From NCBI GenBank assembly GCA_903876735.1, contig CAIRAW010000059.1:1-64000 (forward strand): DNA of 64,000 nt, read 5' to 3'. Below the pieces are notes generated by a model that saw nothing but the letters and a program-made list of their open reading frames with translations, was not told the DNA's origin and ran no database searches. Positions 40,748 through 49,940 of this stretch are shown piece after piece. This stretch comes from an uncultured beta proteobacterium. Its GTDB lineage: Bacteria > Pseudomonadota > Gammaproteobacteria > Burkholderiales > Burkholderiaceae_C. How positions within the stretch are numbered: the first letter of the stretch is position 1; the number at the start of each line of letters is the position of its first letter. A program made the translations under genes and the position numbers.

Positions 40748-41707
40748 TCAGCGTCGGCTTTCTTCCGCCCTGGCTTCTTCCAGCAGCCAGTGGCGCAAGG
40801 CTTCTACGGCGGGTCGGTTGGCGATGGCTTCGGGCGTCACGATGTAATAAGCGTATTGCTGCTCCAGCACGATGTCGAAGGGTGCAAGCAGCCGGCCCTC
40901 GGCGAGCGCCGTTGCCACCAGCGGCTTGGACGCCAGCGCGATGCCAAGCCCGTCCACCGCCGCAACGAAGGCCAAGCCTGAATCGCTGAAATGCGGGCCG
41001 GCGTTGCTGTCAATGCCGGTCACACCGGCCAGCCTGAGCCATTCGGCCCAACTCGGGCGGGCCCGCTCGTTGGCGATCGAATCGTCGTGCAGCAAAACAT
41101 GGTTCCTCAGATCGGCCGGCTCGCGCAAGCGCGTCGCGGACTGCAGCAGTTTCGGGCTGCATACCGCGATGTAGTCGGAACCAAACATGCGGTCGACGCG
41201 GTAGCCGGGATAGGCCCCGGAGCCGAAGCGGATGACCACCTGCGAGTCACCCTCGCGCAAGTCAACGCTGTCAAACACGGGCGCCGCAACGGCCTGTTCT
41301 ACGTCAATCGTGTCGCGCGAGCGGATGATGTGCAGGTTCAGGCCCGGCTGGGTCAGCGTGAAGCGGCGCAGGCGCGGCACCAGCCAGCGCGTTGCAAAAG
41401 ACGACGGGGCGACCACCAGCAGACGTCCACCGCCAGCGTGCTCATGGGCGTTTTCGACGGCGACGGCAAAGCATTCCAGCCCCTCGCGCACCTTGGGCAG
41501 CATGGCAAGCCCCTGGGCGGTCAGTTCGAGCGCGCGCGGCAGACGACGAAACAGTGGCAGATCCAGAAATTCCTCGAGCGACTTGATCTGATGGCTCACG
41601 GCGGTCGGCGTCACCGACAGTTCGCCCGCTGCCTTCTTGAAGCTGAGGTGGCGAGCAGCTGCTTCGAAGGCACGCAAGGCGTTCAAGGGCGGCAGGCGGT
41701 AGGACAT
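40748..41707 (-). CDS. LysR-family regulator, GcvA-like
   Basis: Encodes 319 residues. The N-terminus (RLPPLNALRAFEAAARHLSF, ELSVTPTAVSHQIKSLEEFL) is the GcvA subgroup dialect. The effector domain includes DVVIRFGSG-like residues (SQVVIRFGSGAYPG). It is convergent with mmsA, nine bases apart, so its target is more likely the divergent small genes at 41.8-42.2 kb or a distant locus. Target unknown. Confidence 0.88.
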   Translation of the reverse strand: MSYRLPPLNALRAFEAAARHLSFKKAAGELSVTPTAVSHQIKSLEEFLDLPLFRRLPRALELTAQGLAMLPKVREGLECFAVAVENAHEHAGGGRLLVVAPSSFATRWLVPRLRRFTLTQPGLNLHIIRSRDTIDVEQAVAAPVFDSVDLREGDSQVVIRFGSGAYPGYRVDRMFGSDYIAVCSPKLLQSATRLREPADLRNHVLLHDDSIANERARPSWAEWLRLAGVTGIDSNAGPHFSDSGLAFVAAVDGLGIALASKPLVATALAEGRLLAPFDIVLEQQYAYYIVTPEAIANRPAVEALRHWLLEEARAEESRR

Positions 41708-41823
41708 GGATGAATTTTTCTACTGTGCCGGATGAGAATTGATCGTTTGCTGCGATGCAGCATCTCCATTATCGTTGCGCTGTGCTTTCAAAAGAAGCCC
41801 ATTCAAAAGAAAGATCCGAACCC

Positions 41824-41997
41824 ATGGAACCCAATTATCTTGATATCGAAGGCCTTGTTCAACAGGCGCGCCAGCAGCGCAGCCAGGACTTGGGATTGAT
41901 GATCTGCGCCGGCTGGAACTGGTGCATCAGGCAGCTGCGCGCCAGTCGCGACGCCAACCGTCCGCTGACGGCAACCTGGCGTGTCCTGCCACCCTGA
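41824..41997 (+). CDS. Small protein of 57 residues, unknown function
   Basis: Encodes 57 residues from the ATG at 41824 (MEPNYLDIEGLVQQARQQRS). A longer open frame from 41755 was rejected because its first 23 residues look like leader. The protein is helical, Gln/Arg-rich with a central GLMICAGWNW stretch. It is followed after 32 bases by another small gene. Resembles short uncharacterised proteins seen in Burkholderiales; I cannot assign a family. Confidence 0.5.
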   Translation: MEPNYLDIEGLVQQARQQRSQDLGLMICAGWNWCIRQLRASRDANRPLTATWRVLPP

Positions 41998-42029
41998 TCA
42001 TCGTGCCCTCTTCATTTCAAGGAATTCTC

Positions 42030-42221
42030 ATGAAAAACTTCTTCAGCCTTATCAACCTGATCGTCGGCGTCCTCTCGCTGCTGGTGGGCGGCACCATCCT
42101 GCGCGGCTTCTCCCAGAACTTCGCCTATGCCGGCGCTGGTTTCCTGGCCGTTGTCATTGCCGTGGTTTGCCTCTGGCTGGCCAAGGAATCTGCTTTGCAC
42201 CGGCCAAAACCCCTGGTCTGA
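42030..42221 (+). CDS. Small two-helix membrane protein
   Basis: Encodes 63 residues from the ATG at 42030, which has AAGGA seven bases upstream. Two hydrophobic stretches occupy most of it (INLIVGVLSLLVGGTILRG and AGFLAVVIAVVCLWLA). Without the Shine-Dalgarno an upstream start would be possible, but that part is not protein-like. It may be co-transcribed with the preceding small gene. Function unknown. Confidence 0.55.
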   Translation: MKNFFSLINLIVGVLSLLVGGTILRGFSQNFAYAGAGFLAVVIAVVCLWLAKESALHRPKPLV

Positions 42222-42232
42222 AGCTTTGCGCA

Positions 42233-42249
42233 GGGCCCGTACCGGGCCT
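42233..42249 (+). terminator. GC hairpin downstream of the small membrane protein gene
   Basis: GGCCCG (42234-42239), TAC, CGGGCC (42243-42248) is a perfect six-pair stem that starts 12 bases after the stop codon. It has no immediate T-run, so termination may be Rho-dependent or partial. Confidence 0.4.
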
Positions 42250-42392
42250 CAGAGCCACAAGCCCGGTTGAGCAATGCCAGAGTCTTTTTCCATTAGTCAT
42301 GCGAATGAAGCGACTGATATATTAATTATTGTTCTCAAATAGCGGGGCTTGCACCACACTGCAGGCTTTTACCGCTATCTCAGGAGAACAGC

Positions 42393-43508
42393 ATGCTGAT
42401 CGGATGCCCCAAGGAAATCAAGAACCACGAATACCGCGTCGGCCTGACACCCGCCAGCGTACGTGAACTGACCGCGCACGGCCACCAGGTTCTGGTGCAA
42501 GCCGGTGCCGGTGCCGCCATCGGCCTGAGCGATGAGCAATACAAAGCCGCCGGCGCCACGCTGGTGGCCGAAGCCAAGGAAATATTTGCCAAGGCCGACA
42601 TGGTCGTCAAGGTCAAGGAGCCACAGCCGCAGGAATGCGCCATGCTGCGCCCGGGCCAGATCCTGTACACCTACCTGCACCTGGCGCCGGATCCTGAACA
42701 AACCGCAGCGCTGGTCAAATCAGGCGCGATCTGCATCGCGTATGAGACCATCACCGGCCCGGGCGGCGGTCTGCCGCTGCTGGCACCGATGAGCGAAGTG
42801 GCCGGCCGCATGGCGGTGCAAGCCGGCGCGGCGCACCTGGAAAAATCCAAAGGCGGCATGGGCATCCTGCTCGGCGGCGTGCCCGGCGTGCCGGCAGCCC
42901 ACGTGGCGATCATCGGCGCTGGCGTTGTCGGCACCCACGCGCTGCAAATGGCGGTCGGCATGGGCGCGCGCGTCACGGTACTCGACAAGAGCGTGGACCG
43001 CCTGCGCCAACTCGACTTGGTCTTTGGCAACCGCATCAACACCGTCTATTCGAACGCGCAAAGCGTGGAAGATGCCGTGCTCGACGCCGACCTGGTGGTC
43101 GGTGGCGTCCTGGTTCCGGGCGCAGCAGCGCCCAAGCTGGTGACACGCAGCATGATCTCGCGCATGAAGAAAGGCGCGGTCGTGGTGGACGTCGCGATCG
43201 ACCAGGGCGGCTGCTTCGAGACTTCGCACGCCACCACCCATGCCGAGCCAACCTATGTGGTGGACGGCGTGGTGCACTACTGCGTGGCCAACATGCCAGG
43301 CGCCGTGGCACGGACCTCGACCTTCGCCCTCAACAACGCCACCATTGGCCACGCCGTGGCGCTGGCCGACAAGGGCTGGAAGCAGGCGCTCAAGGACAAT
43401 GCACACCTGAAAAACGGCCTCAATGTGGCCAACGGTCAGGTCACCTACGAAGCGGTGGCCCGCGACCTGGGCTACAGCTACGTGAGCGCCGACAGTCTGC
43501 TGGGCTGA
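42393..43508 (+). CDS. ald: Alanine dehydrogenase
   Basis: Encodes 371 residues, the usual length. The N-terminus [20 protein letters not shown] and the Rossmann motif [18 protein letters not shown] are characteristic. The substrate region [11 protein letters not shown] is present. It oxidatively deaminates L-alanine to pyruvate and ammonia with NAD, or runs in reverse. A CAGGAGA ribosome site precedes the ATG. The 171-base region upstream is AT-rich near TATATTAATTATTG, a reasonable promoter or Lrp target, but no consensus is certain. Alanine from the AptA reaction could feed it. Confidence 0.96.
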   Translation: MLIGCPKEIKNHEYRVGLTPASVRELTAHGHQVLVQAGAGAAIGLSDEQYKAAGATLVAEAKEIFAKADMVVKVKEPQPQECAMLRPGQILYTYLHLAPDPEQTAALVKSGAICIAYETITGPGGGLPLLAPMSEVAGRMAVQAGAAHLEKSKGGMGILLGGVPGVPAAHVAIIGAGVVGTHALQMAVGMGARVTVLDKSVDRLRQLDLVFGNRINTVYSNAQSVEDAVLDADLVVGGVLVPGAAAPKLVTRSMISRMKKGAVVVDVAIDQGGCFETSHATTHAEPTYVVDGVVHYCVANMPGAVARTSTFALNNATIGHAVALADKGWKQALKDNAHLKNGLNVANGQVTYEAVARDLGYSYVSADSLLG

Positions 43509-43525
43509 TCGATCCCCTGCACCAG

Positions 43526-43545
43526 GAGGCGCCAGCTGGCGCCTC
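43526..43545 (+). terminator. Perfect 20-base palindrome after ald
   Basis: GAGGCGCCAG followed directly by its exact complement makes a loop-less 20-base palindrome 17 bases after the ald stop. It could fold as a hairpin terminator, although no T-run follows, or could be a protein site. It sits in a 98-base gap before the flavin reductase gene. Confidence 0.45.
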
Positions 43546-43606
43546 GGCCTGGGCGCTAGTACCCGTTACCGCCACGCCAGAAACGGAACTCGGGTAAATT
43601 GCGCCC

Positions 43607-44125
43607 ATGTCTTTGTCTGATCGGGCCATCAAAGCCCAAGCTCCCAATTTTTCGCAACCCGAATTCCGCCAGTCACTGGCCATGTTCGCCACTGGCGTGA
43701 CGATTGTCACGGCGCGCGCCGCTGACGGCACGCTGGTTGGGTTGACCGCGAACTCGTTCAATTCGGTGTCGCTGGCGCCACCGCTGGTGCTCTGGAGCCT
43801 GGCCCGGGCGGCTGCTTCCTTGAGCGCTTTCAGCACGGGGTCGCATTACGCCATCAACATCCTGGCGGCTGACCAGAAGGAACTGGCCCTGCGTTTTGCC
43901 ACCAAGGGAGTCGATCGTTTCGCCGATGTCCTTTTCGAGGAAGGCGCCGGTGGCGCACCCTTGCTGGCCGGGGCCGCGGCCAGTTTCGAGTGCTTCAACC
44001 GCAGCCGCTACTTCGAGGGCGACCATGTGATTTTTGTCGGTGAAGTCGAGCGCTGCTCGCACCGCGCCGGCGCCTCACCGCTGCTGTTTCACGGCGGCAA
44101 GTTCTACACCGAGCATCCCCTGTAG
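43607..44125 (+). CDS. Flavin reductase (HpaC-like) domain protein
   Basis: Encodes 172 residues of the FMN-binding split-barrel flavin reductase family (FRQSLAMFATGVTIVTARAA, GLTANSFNSVSLAPPLVLWS, HYAINILAADQ, FHGGKFY). Such proteins supply reduced flavin to two-component monooxygenases; none is adjacent, so the partner is elsewhere. A clear hairpin lies just downstream (44130-44149). Flavin specificity (FMN or FAD) cannot be read. Confidence 0.9.
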   Translation: MSLSDRAIKAQAPNFSQPEFRQSLAMFATGVTIVTARAADGTLVGLTANSFNSVSLAPPLVLWSLARAAASLSAFSTGSHYAINILAADQKELALRFATKGVDRFADVLFEEGAGGAPLLAGAAASFECFNRSRYFEGDHVIFVGEVERCSHRAGASPLLFHGGKFYTEHPL

Positions 44126-44129
44126 GTTG

Positions 44130-44153
44130 CCCGGCGCAGGAGCGCCGGGTTTA
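44130..44153. terminator. Strong hairpin between two convergent genes
   Basis: CCCGGCGC (44130-44137), AGGA, GCGCCGGG (44142-44149) form an eight-pair perfect stem followed by TTTA. It separates the flavin reductase gene (plus) from the acid phosphatase gene (minus) and probably terminates the plus-strand transcript, perhaps both. Confidence 0.7.
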
Positions 44154-45020
44154 CTGGCCCTGCCAGGCCGAGCGCGTGGCAGCCTTCTTCAGGATTTCGC
44201 GGTTGGCATCGCTGGGCGGCGGCTCGGACTCGCCAAAAATGGCGGCAAGCCAGTGGCCGTCGGTCGGATTGGGAAACAGCACGTATTCGCGGCCGTACTT
44301 CTCACGGTCCGCTTCCATCGCCGCAAAACGCTTGTCAACATCGCCCTTGATGTAGTACTTGCGCCGGAAGTCATTCAGGTTGTCACCCAGAAACACCGCA
44401 ACCTGGTGCGTCTGCATGACTTCGTCCTGGCGCTTTTCCTTGTTCGACGTATCAATCAGAACCGTCAGATGCTGTTCGTCCGCATTCGGATAGCCGAGCA
44501 GGCGCAAGTGCCCCATGGCGTATTCATAGGTCTTGGGGCCCTGATCCCGGCTGGTGACATAAAACACTTCCACGCCATTGTCAGAACAGAACTTCAGGAA
44601 CTCGGTCGCACCCGGCGCGGCGGTAACCTTGTTCTCGGGAATCCAGCGGTCCCAGATCGGGTCGTCAAAAAAGTCCTTGTTCTGATTGATCAGGTTGCCC
44701 CAGTAATTGACTGTGTGCAGGATGGTGTCGTCCATGTCCGTCACCACGGCCAGCGGTTTGTCACCGCTCTTGCGCTTGGCCAGCGCCGCCTGCACATGCA
44801 TGCGTGCCACATTGAAACCCTGGTAGTAAAGCGCCCGGTACTCGGCGGCAGTCTGCTTCCAGGCCACGGCATAGAGCAGGGCGTTGTTGACGCCACTGCC
44901 GCTCGGGCCGGTGGTGTTGGGGGCCGGGGCCGGCGTCTGCGCGCCAGCGCCCAGCGCCAGCAGGCCTGACAGCAGCCCGGTTGCCAACTGATGGCAGATT
45001 CGTGTTGTGGTTAAACGCAT
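44151..45020 (-). CDS. Secreted HAD-family acid phosphatase / 5'-nucleotidase, e(P4)-like
   Basis: Encodes 289 residues from the ATG at 45020, with AAGGA upstream. It has a cleavable signal peptide (LATGLLSGLLALGAGA then Q) without a lipobox Cys, so it is periplasmic rather than a lipoprotein. The catalytic motif is VVTDMDDTILHTVNYWGNL, with both Asp residues of the HAD class B-like phosphatases. YYQGFNVARMHV and VFYVTSRDQG fit the e(P4) family, which dephosphorylates nucleotides such as NMN. It is monocistronic. Confidence 0.9.
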   Translation of the reverse strand: MRLTTTRICHQLATGLLSGLLALGAGAQTPAPAPNTTGPSGSGVNNALLYAVAWKQTAAEYRALYYQGFNVARMHVQAALAKRKSGDKPLAVVTDMDDTILHTVNYWGNLINQNKDFFDDPIWDRWIPENKVTAAPGATEFLKFCSDNGVEVFYVTSRDQGPKTYEYAMGHLRLLGYPNADEQHLTVLIDTSNKEKRQDEVMQTHQVAVFLGDNLNDFRRKYYIKGDVDKRFAAMEADREKYGREYVLFPNPTDGHWLAAIFGESEPPPSDANREILKKAATRSAWQGQ

Positions 45021-45088
45021 AAGTCCTTCGGAAAACAAAAGGTTAAGGAGGCACGATCTTACACATCGAACTGCTAAAGTGCTTGCTG

Positions 45089-45988
45089 ATGAGCAACCGT
45101 AAAGACCACCTGGACAGCCTCGCAGTCAGCCTGCTGCTGCTGTGCTGCCTGTTCTGGGGTTTTCAGCAGGTGCTGGTGAAAGCCACCATCCCCGATCTGC
45201 CACCGGTCTTTCAGGCCTGCCTGCGTTTCATCGGCGCCACGGTTCTGCTCTGGCTCTGGTGCCTGTGGCGCGGCGTGCGCCTGTTTGAGCGCGATGGCGC
45301 ACTCTGGCCCGGCCTGCTGGCGGGCTGCCTGTTCGCGCTTGAATTTGCCTGCCTGTATGCGGGACTGCAATTCTCGGCCGCCTCGCGCCTGACCGTGTTC
45401 CTCTACACGGCACCGTTCTGGGTGGCGATCTTGCTGCCTTTTTTCGTGCCTTCGGAGAAACTGCGTCCGCTGCAATGGCTGGGTCTGGGGCTGGCTTTTG
45501 CCGCCGTCGGCTTGGCGCTGCGCGACGCCTGGGGCGCAGCCAGTCCGGCCGATCAGTGGCGCGGCGACCTGCTGGCGCTGGTCGCCGGGGGCTTCTGGGG
45601 CCTGACCACGGTCGTCATGCGCAGCACGCGCTTGACCCGGGTTTCGCCCGAAAAACTGCTTTTCTTTCAGGTCAGCGTCAGCGCGCTTGTGCTGCCCTTC
45701 CTGTCACTGCTGCTGGGGGAGCAATGGGTCTGGACCTTCAGCGCCTTTGCCGGTATGTCTCTGGTGCTACAAACCGTGGTCGGCGCTTTCGCCAGCTACC
45801 TGGCCTGGATGTGGATGCTGGGGCGCTATCCGGCGACCAGGATTTCAGCCTTCGTTTTCCTGACGCCGGTCTTTGCCCTGCTCTTTGGCTCACTCTGGCT
45901 GCATGAGCCGGTGACGCTTGATCTGATCCTCTCGCTGGCCATGGTGGCCACCGGCATCATGCTGGTCAACCGCAAACCCGCGCAGTAG
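45089..45988 (+). CDS. EamA/DMT-family exporter
   Basis: Encodes 299 residues from the ATG at 45089; two upstream in-frame non-ATG codons were not used. About ten hydrophobic helices in two EamA repeats begin SLAVSLLLLCCLFWGFQQVL. FLYTAPFWVAILLPFF and AFVFLTPVFALLFG mark the ends of the repeats. Substrate unknown; the family exports metabolites such as amino acids. It is convergent with the CoA-transferase gene at 9 bases. Confidence 0.86.
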   Translation: MSNRKDHLDSLAVSLLLLCCLFWGFQQVLVKATIPDLPPVFQACLRFIGATVLLWLWCLWRGVRLFERDGALWPGLLAGCLFALEFACLYAGLQFSAASRLTVFLYTAPFWVAILLPFFVPSEKLRPLQWLGLGLAFAAVGLALRDAWGAASPADQWRGDLLALVAGGFWGLTTVVMRSTRLTRVSPEKLLFFQVSVSALVLPFLSLLLGEQWVWTFSAFAGMSLVLQTVVGAFASYLAWMWMLGRYPATRISAFVFLTPVFALLFGSLWLHEPVTLDLILSLAMVATGIMLVNRKPAQ

Positions 45989-45997
45989 GCGCGGGCC

Positions 45998-47248
45998 TTA
46001 CAGCACCGCGTCCCGCCGCAAAGCCGCAATCGCGGCCGCGTCCAGCCCCAGTTCCGCCAGCACTTCGTCGGTATGCTCGCCCAGCGCCGGTGGCGCGCGG
46101 CGCAGCACCGGTGGTGTGGCCAGCAGGCGCAGCGGACTGGCGACCGTCGCAATCGATTCAACCGCCGTCTGCGCGGTCGTCTCTGGCGCCACCGCCTGCT
46201 TCACCACCAGACCGCGCGCCGCCACCTGGGCGTCGGCAAAAGCCTGGCCCATGTCGTTGATCGGACCGCAGGGAACGGCCTTGTCTTCGAGCAGGGTTAT
46301 CCACTGCGCTGTGCTGCGCGTGCGCGTCACAGCCTGCATGGCGGGGATCAGTTGTTCGCGGTGCTTCACGCGCAGCGTGTTGCTGGCATAACGCGGATCA
46401 ACCGCCCACTCGGGATGTCCCGCCGCTTCGCAAAAACGGGCGAACTGGCCGTCGTTGCCAATGGCCAGCAGCATGGAGCCGTCCTGCGTCGCGAAGTCCT
46501 GATAGGGCGCCAGACTCGGGTGGCTGTTGCCCAGGCGCTGCGGCACCTGCCCGCTGTTGAGGAAACCCGCCGCCTGATTGGCCAGGATCGCCATGCCGAC
46601 ATCCAGCAAAGCCATGTCGATGTGCTGGCCGACACCGCTGCGGTGCCGGACCTCAAGCGCCGCCAGGATCGCGCTGCAGGCGTAGACCCCGGTGAACAAA
46701 TCGATCAGCGCCACGCCAACCCGTTGCGGCCCGCCGCCGGGTACGCTGTCGGGGCGGCCCGTGATGCTCATCATGCCGGTCATGGCCTGGATCATCAGGT
46801 CGTAGCCGGCGCGCTCGGCGTAGGGTCCGTCCTGGCCGAAACCGGTTACCGAGCAATAGATCAGTCGCGGGTTGATGGCTTTGAGGCTCTCGTAGTCCAA
46901 CCCGTAATGCGCCAGACCACCAACCTTGAAGTTCTCAACCAGGATGTCGCTTTGCGCTGCCATCTGGCGGATCAGCGCCTGACCCTGCGCGTTGGCCATG
47001 TCGATGGTGACGGAGCGCTTGTTGCGGTTGCAGGCGGTGAAATAGCTGGCCTCGTCGGTGTCCTTGCCCGCACCATCCTTGAGGAAGGGCGGGCCCCAGT
47101 GGCGCGTGTCGTCGCCAGCGCCGGGGCGCTCGACCTTGACCACGTCAGCGCCCAGGTCGGCCAGCATCTGGGTACACCAGGGGCCAGCCAGTACGCGCGA
47201 CAGGTCCAGTACTTTGATGTGCCCCAGCGCGGCAGGTTTTTCGTTCAT
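45998..47248 (-). CDS. Class III (CaiB/BaiF) CoA-transferase, probably glutarate CoA-transferase
   Basis: Encodes 416 residues from the ATG at 47248. The N-terminus (LGHIKVLDLSRVLAGPWCTQ, DLGADVVKVERPGAGD) is the CaiB/BaiF signature, and YDLMIQAMTGMMSITG with the following RVGVALIDLFTGVYA is intact. The catalytic Asp typical of the class is expected in this last stretch. The adjacent glutaryl-CoA dehydrogenase gene suggests it activates glutarate by transfer from succinyl-CoA, as GcdG in pseudomonads, an inference from neighbourhood. Confidence 0.88.
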   Translation of the reverse strand: MNEKPAALGHIKVLDLSRVLAGPWCTQMLADLGADVVKVERPGAGDDTRHWGPPFLKDGAGKDTDEASYFTACNRNKRSVTIDMANAQGQALIRQMAAQSDILVENFKVGGLAHYGLDYESLKAINPRLIYCSVTGFGQDGPYAERAGYDLMIQAMTGMMSITGRPDSVPGGGPQRVGVALIDLFTGVYACSAILAALEVRHRSGVGQHIDMALLDVGMAILANQAAGFLNSGQVPQRLGNSHPSLAPYQDFATQDGSMLLAIGNDGQFARFCEAAGHPEWAVDPRYASNTLRVKHREQLIPAMQAVTRTRSTAQWITLLEDKAVPCGPINDMGQAFADAQVAARGLVVKQAVAPETTAQTAVESIATVASPLRLLATPPVLRRAPPALGEHTDEVLAELGLDAAAIAALRRDAVL

Positions 47249-47454
47249 GGGTTTGGCTCTCAATTCGTATCAATACATCTTGCGCATTGTGTGCCTGCCA
47301 TGGGGGCTTAGGGCGGGGCCCTCATGCTGGCATACCCAAACATCCGCCGCAGCGACCGGGGGAATGGGGCCCGCCGATTTGTGCGCATTTGGCAGTATGA
47401 GGCGGGACCTATTGCCCCGGTCACTGCCACCAAAACAATCAAGCAACCAATCTT

Positions 47455-48651
47455 TCAGTTACCGAACGCCGCAATCCCGGTCTGGGCGCGACCCAGAATC
47501 AGGGCGTGGATGTCGTGCGTGCCTTCGTAGGTGTTGACCACTTCGAGGTTCACCAGATGGCGGGCGACGCCGAACTCGTCGGAGATGCCGTTGCCGCCCA
47601 TCATGTCGCGCGCCAGGCGCGCTACATCGAGCGCCTTGCCGCAGGAATTGCGCTTGAGGATGGAAGTGATCTCGACCGAAGCCGTGCCTTCGTCCTTCAT
47701 GCGCCCCAGGCGCAGGCAACCTTGCAGGCCGAGCGCGATTTCGGTTTGCATGTCAGCAAGCTTTTTCTGGATCAACTGGTTGGCGGCGAGCGGACGGCCA
47801 AACTGCTTGCGGTCCAGCACGTACTGACGCGCACGGTACCAGCAGTCTTCGGCCGCGCCCAGAGCGCCCCAGGCAATGCCATAGCGCGCAGAATTCAAAC
47901 AGGTGAACGGGCCTTTCAAGCCCTGCACTTCGGGGAAAGCGTTTTCTTCCGGACAAAACACACCGTCCATCACGATTTCGCCGGTAATGGAGGCGCGCAA
48001 GCCGACCTTACCGTGAATGGCGGGGGCGCTCAAGCCCTTGTCGCCCTTGTTGAGGACAAAGCCGCGGATCGGGCCGACCTGGCCGCTTTCGCTCACCTCC
48101 TTGGCCCAGACCACGAAGACGTCAGCGATCGGGCTGTTGGAGATCCACATCTTGCTGCCGCTGAGCTTGTAACCACCGGCCACCTTGTGCGCGCGGCTGG
48201 CCATGGAGCCGGGGTCGGAACCATGATCGGGCTCGGTCAGGCCAAAGCAGCCAATCCATTCCCCGGTTGCCAACTTGGGCAGGTATTTCTGTTTTTGCGC
48301 TTCGGTGCCGAATTCAAAAATCGGCACCATGACGAGCGAACTTTGCACGCTCATCATCGAGCGGTAGCCAGAGTCCACGCGCTCGACTTCGCGCGCAATC
48401 AGCCCGTAGGCCACGTAGTTGAGACCGGGGCCGCCATAGGCTTCGGGAATGGTGGGCCCGAGCAGGCCGAGTTCACCCATTTCACGGAAGATGGCCGCAT
48501 CAGTACGCTCAGCACGAAAAGCTTCAATCACGCGCGGCTGCAGTTTGTCCTGGCAATAGGCCGTGGCGGCGGCACGCACCATGCGCTCTTCGTCCGTGAG
48601 TTGCTGTTCGAGCAGGAAAGGGTCTTGCCAGTTGAATGCTGCGTGGGCCAT
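47455..48651 (-). CDS. gcdH: Glutaryl-CoA dehydrogenase
   Basis: Encodes 398 residues, an acyl-CoA dehydrogenase of the glutaryl-CoA branch ([52 protein letters not shown]). The catalytic base Glu is in [18 protein letters not shown]. It oxidatively decarboxylates glutaryl-CoA to crotonyl-CoA and feeds electrons to ETF. GGAGA precedes the start. The 206-base gap to the CoA-transferase gene does not rule out one transcript. The divergent LysR gene is the likely regulator. Confidence 0.95.
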   Translation of the reverse strand: MAHAAFNWQDPFLLEQQLTDEERMVRAAATAYCQDKLQPRVIEAFRAERTDAAIFREMGELGLLGPTIPEAYGGPGLNYVAYGLIAREVERVDSGYRSMMSVQSSLVMVPIFEFGTEAQKQKYLPKLATGEWIGCFGLTEPDHGSDPGSMASRAHKVAGGYKLSGSKMWISNSPIADVFVVWAKEVSESGQVGPIRGFVLNKGDKGLSAPAIHGKVGLRASITGEIVMDGVFCPEENAFPEVQGLKGPFTCLNSARYGIAWGALGAAEDCWYRARQYVLDRKQFGRPLAANQLIQKKLADMQTEIALGLQGCLRLGRMKDEGTASVEITSILKRNSCGKALDVARLARDMMGGNGISDEFGVARHLVNLEVVNTYEGTHDIHALILGRAQTGIAAFGN

Positions 48652-48722
48652 GAGAAGTCTCCGAAAAAATGGTAAGGGCTAACCCGTGCGGGATTGGCGA
48701 CAGGTGTTGCATGGTAGCGGAG

Positions 48723-48736
48723 CAGGCGATCGCCTG
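48723..48736. promoter_or_regulatory. Perfect 14-base palindrome upstream of gcdH
   Basis: CAGGCGATCGCCTG is its own reverse complement. It lies 72 bases upstream of the gcdH start in the 261-base region divergent with the LysR gene. It is a candidate regulator site, although LysR sites are usually AT-rich and longer. The rest of the gap, especially 48745-48865, is AT-rich and contains the likely promoters of both genes. Confidence 0.35.
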
Positions 48737-48912
48737 GCAAACGACTTATTTTCACCTAGTTATGCTTTTTTGTAATATATTAACTCTCATGATTTTCGAT
48801 TGCGCTTGCCGCTCCACTTCCGAAATTTCCTCATTTTCATTGATAATTTATTGACTGTTAGACCGAAGCTCCGTCTCAATCCTCCCCCCAATTCATGTAA
48901 AAAACGCACATC

Positions 48913-49818
48913 ATGCGAAGAAAAATTCCATCCCTGCAGGCCCTGGCCTGCTTCGAGGCGGCAGCCCGCCATGAGAGCTACACGCGCGCCGCGCAGGAAC
49001 TGGCGCTGACGCAGGGCGCGGTCTCGCGACAAATCACTGCGCTCGAAGAGTTTGTCGGCCTCGCCCTGTTTCGCCGCACCCGTCACGGCGTGGCCTTGAC
49101 CGAGCGCGGTGCCGAATACGCGGCGCAGGTGGCACCACGTCTGCAGGGGCTGGAGCAGGACACGCTGGAAGTGATGGCCAGCCAGAACAGCGGCGGCAGC
49201 GTCCATCTGGCTGCGGTTCCCACGTTTGCCACACGCTGGCTGATACCACGTCTGTCGCAACTCAAGACGCAGCACCCGGACATCACGGTCCACATCGAAA
49301 CGCGCACCCGACCCTTCATGTTTGCCGACACCGTGTTTGACGCCGCCCTCTACGCCGGCACACCCGAGCAGATGAGCCAATGGGCCGGCACGCGATGCCT
49401 GCGGTTGATGTCGGAGGACATGGTGCCCGTGTGCAGCGCTGAACTCCTGGGTTCTCGCACGAATCTGGCGCCGGCAGACCTCGCGCAATTTCCGCTGTTG
49501 CAGCAAAGCACACGCCCGGACGGCTGGCGGCAATGGTTTGCCGCAGCCGGCGTCACGGCCCCACTGGCCCGGTCCGGTCCGCGCTATGAACTGTTTTCCA
49601 TGACTGCGGCAGCAGCCGCACAAGGTCTCGGCTTGGCGTTGGTGCCCCGACTGCTGATTGAGACCGAATTGGAGTGCGGCGAACTGGTGCTGGCCTGCGA
49701 ACAGGTGCTGCCAAACGAGCGGGCCTACTACCTGGTCACGCCGGAACGGGTCGATGAGCGCCCGGTCATGGCCAGCTTTTTGGTCTGGCTGTTACAAGCG
49801 GCGACGTTCAAGGCGTAG
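48913..49818 (+). CDS. LysR-family regulator, GcvA/GcdR-like
   Basis: Encodes 301 residues. The N-terminus (KIPSLQALACFEAAARHESY, ELALTQGAVSRQITALEEFV) is the GcvA/GcdR dialect. It is divergent from gcdH, matching the gcdR-gcdHG arrangement known from pseudomonads in which the LysR protein activates glutarate use. The effector domain includes AAVPTFATRWLIPRL, common to this subgroup. Function as glutarate sensor is inferred from context. Confidence 0.86.
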   Translation: MRRKIPSLQALACFEAAARHESYTRAAQELALTQGAVSRQITALEEFVGLALFRRTRHGVALTERGAEYAAQVAPRLQGLEQDTLEVMASQNSGGSVHLAAVPTFATRWLIPRLSQLKTQHPDITVHIETRTRPFMFADTVFDAALYAGTPEQMSQWAGTRCLRLMSEDMVPVCSAELLGSRTNLAPADLAQFPLLQQSTRPDGWRQWFAAAGVTAPLARSGPRYELFSMTAAAAAQGLGLALVPRLLIETELECGELVLACEQVLPNERAYYLVTPERVDERPVMASFLVWLLQAATFKA

Positions 49819-49940
49819 CCCCGTCTCAGCACAAGCGGTGTTGGGGTCGAGACACCTGGGTGACAGGGTCTACAATTCCCCACCCCCTTGAAGCCGGCAG
49901 GCCGACCCCGGTCACACCGAAGACAGCTGGAGACAAAAAC

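Noticed and set aside
41755-41823. A 5' extension of the small gene at 41824
   Set aside because: The added 23 residues lack a ribosome site and do not resemble protein; the ATG at 41824 is preferred.
49838-49855. GTTGGGGTCGAGAC resembling a REP arm before maeB
   Set aside because: No inverted partner lies within about 100 bases, so it is not a palindrome like that in lipB.
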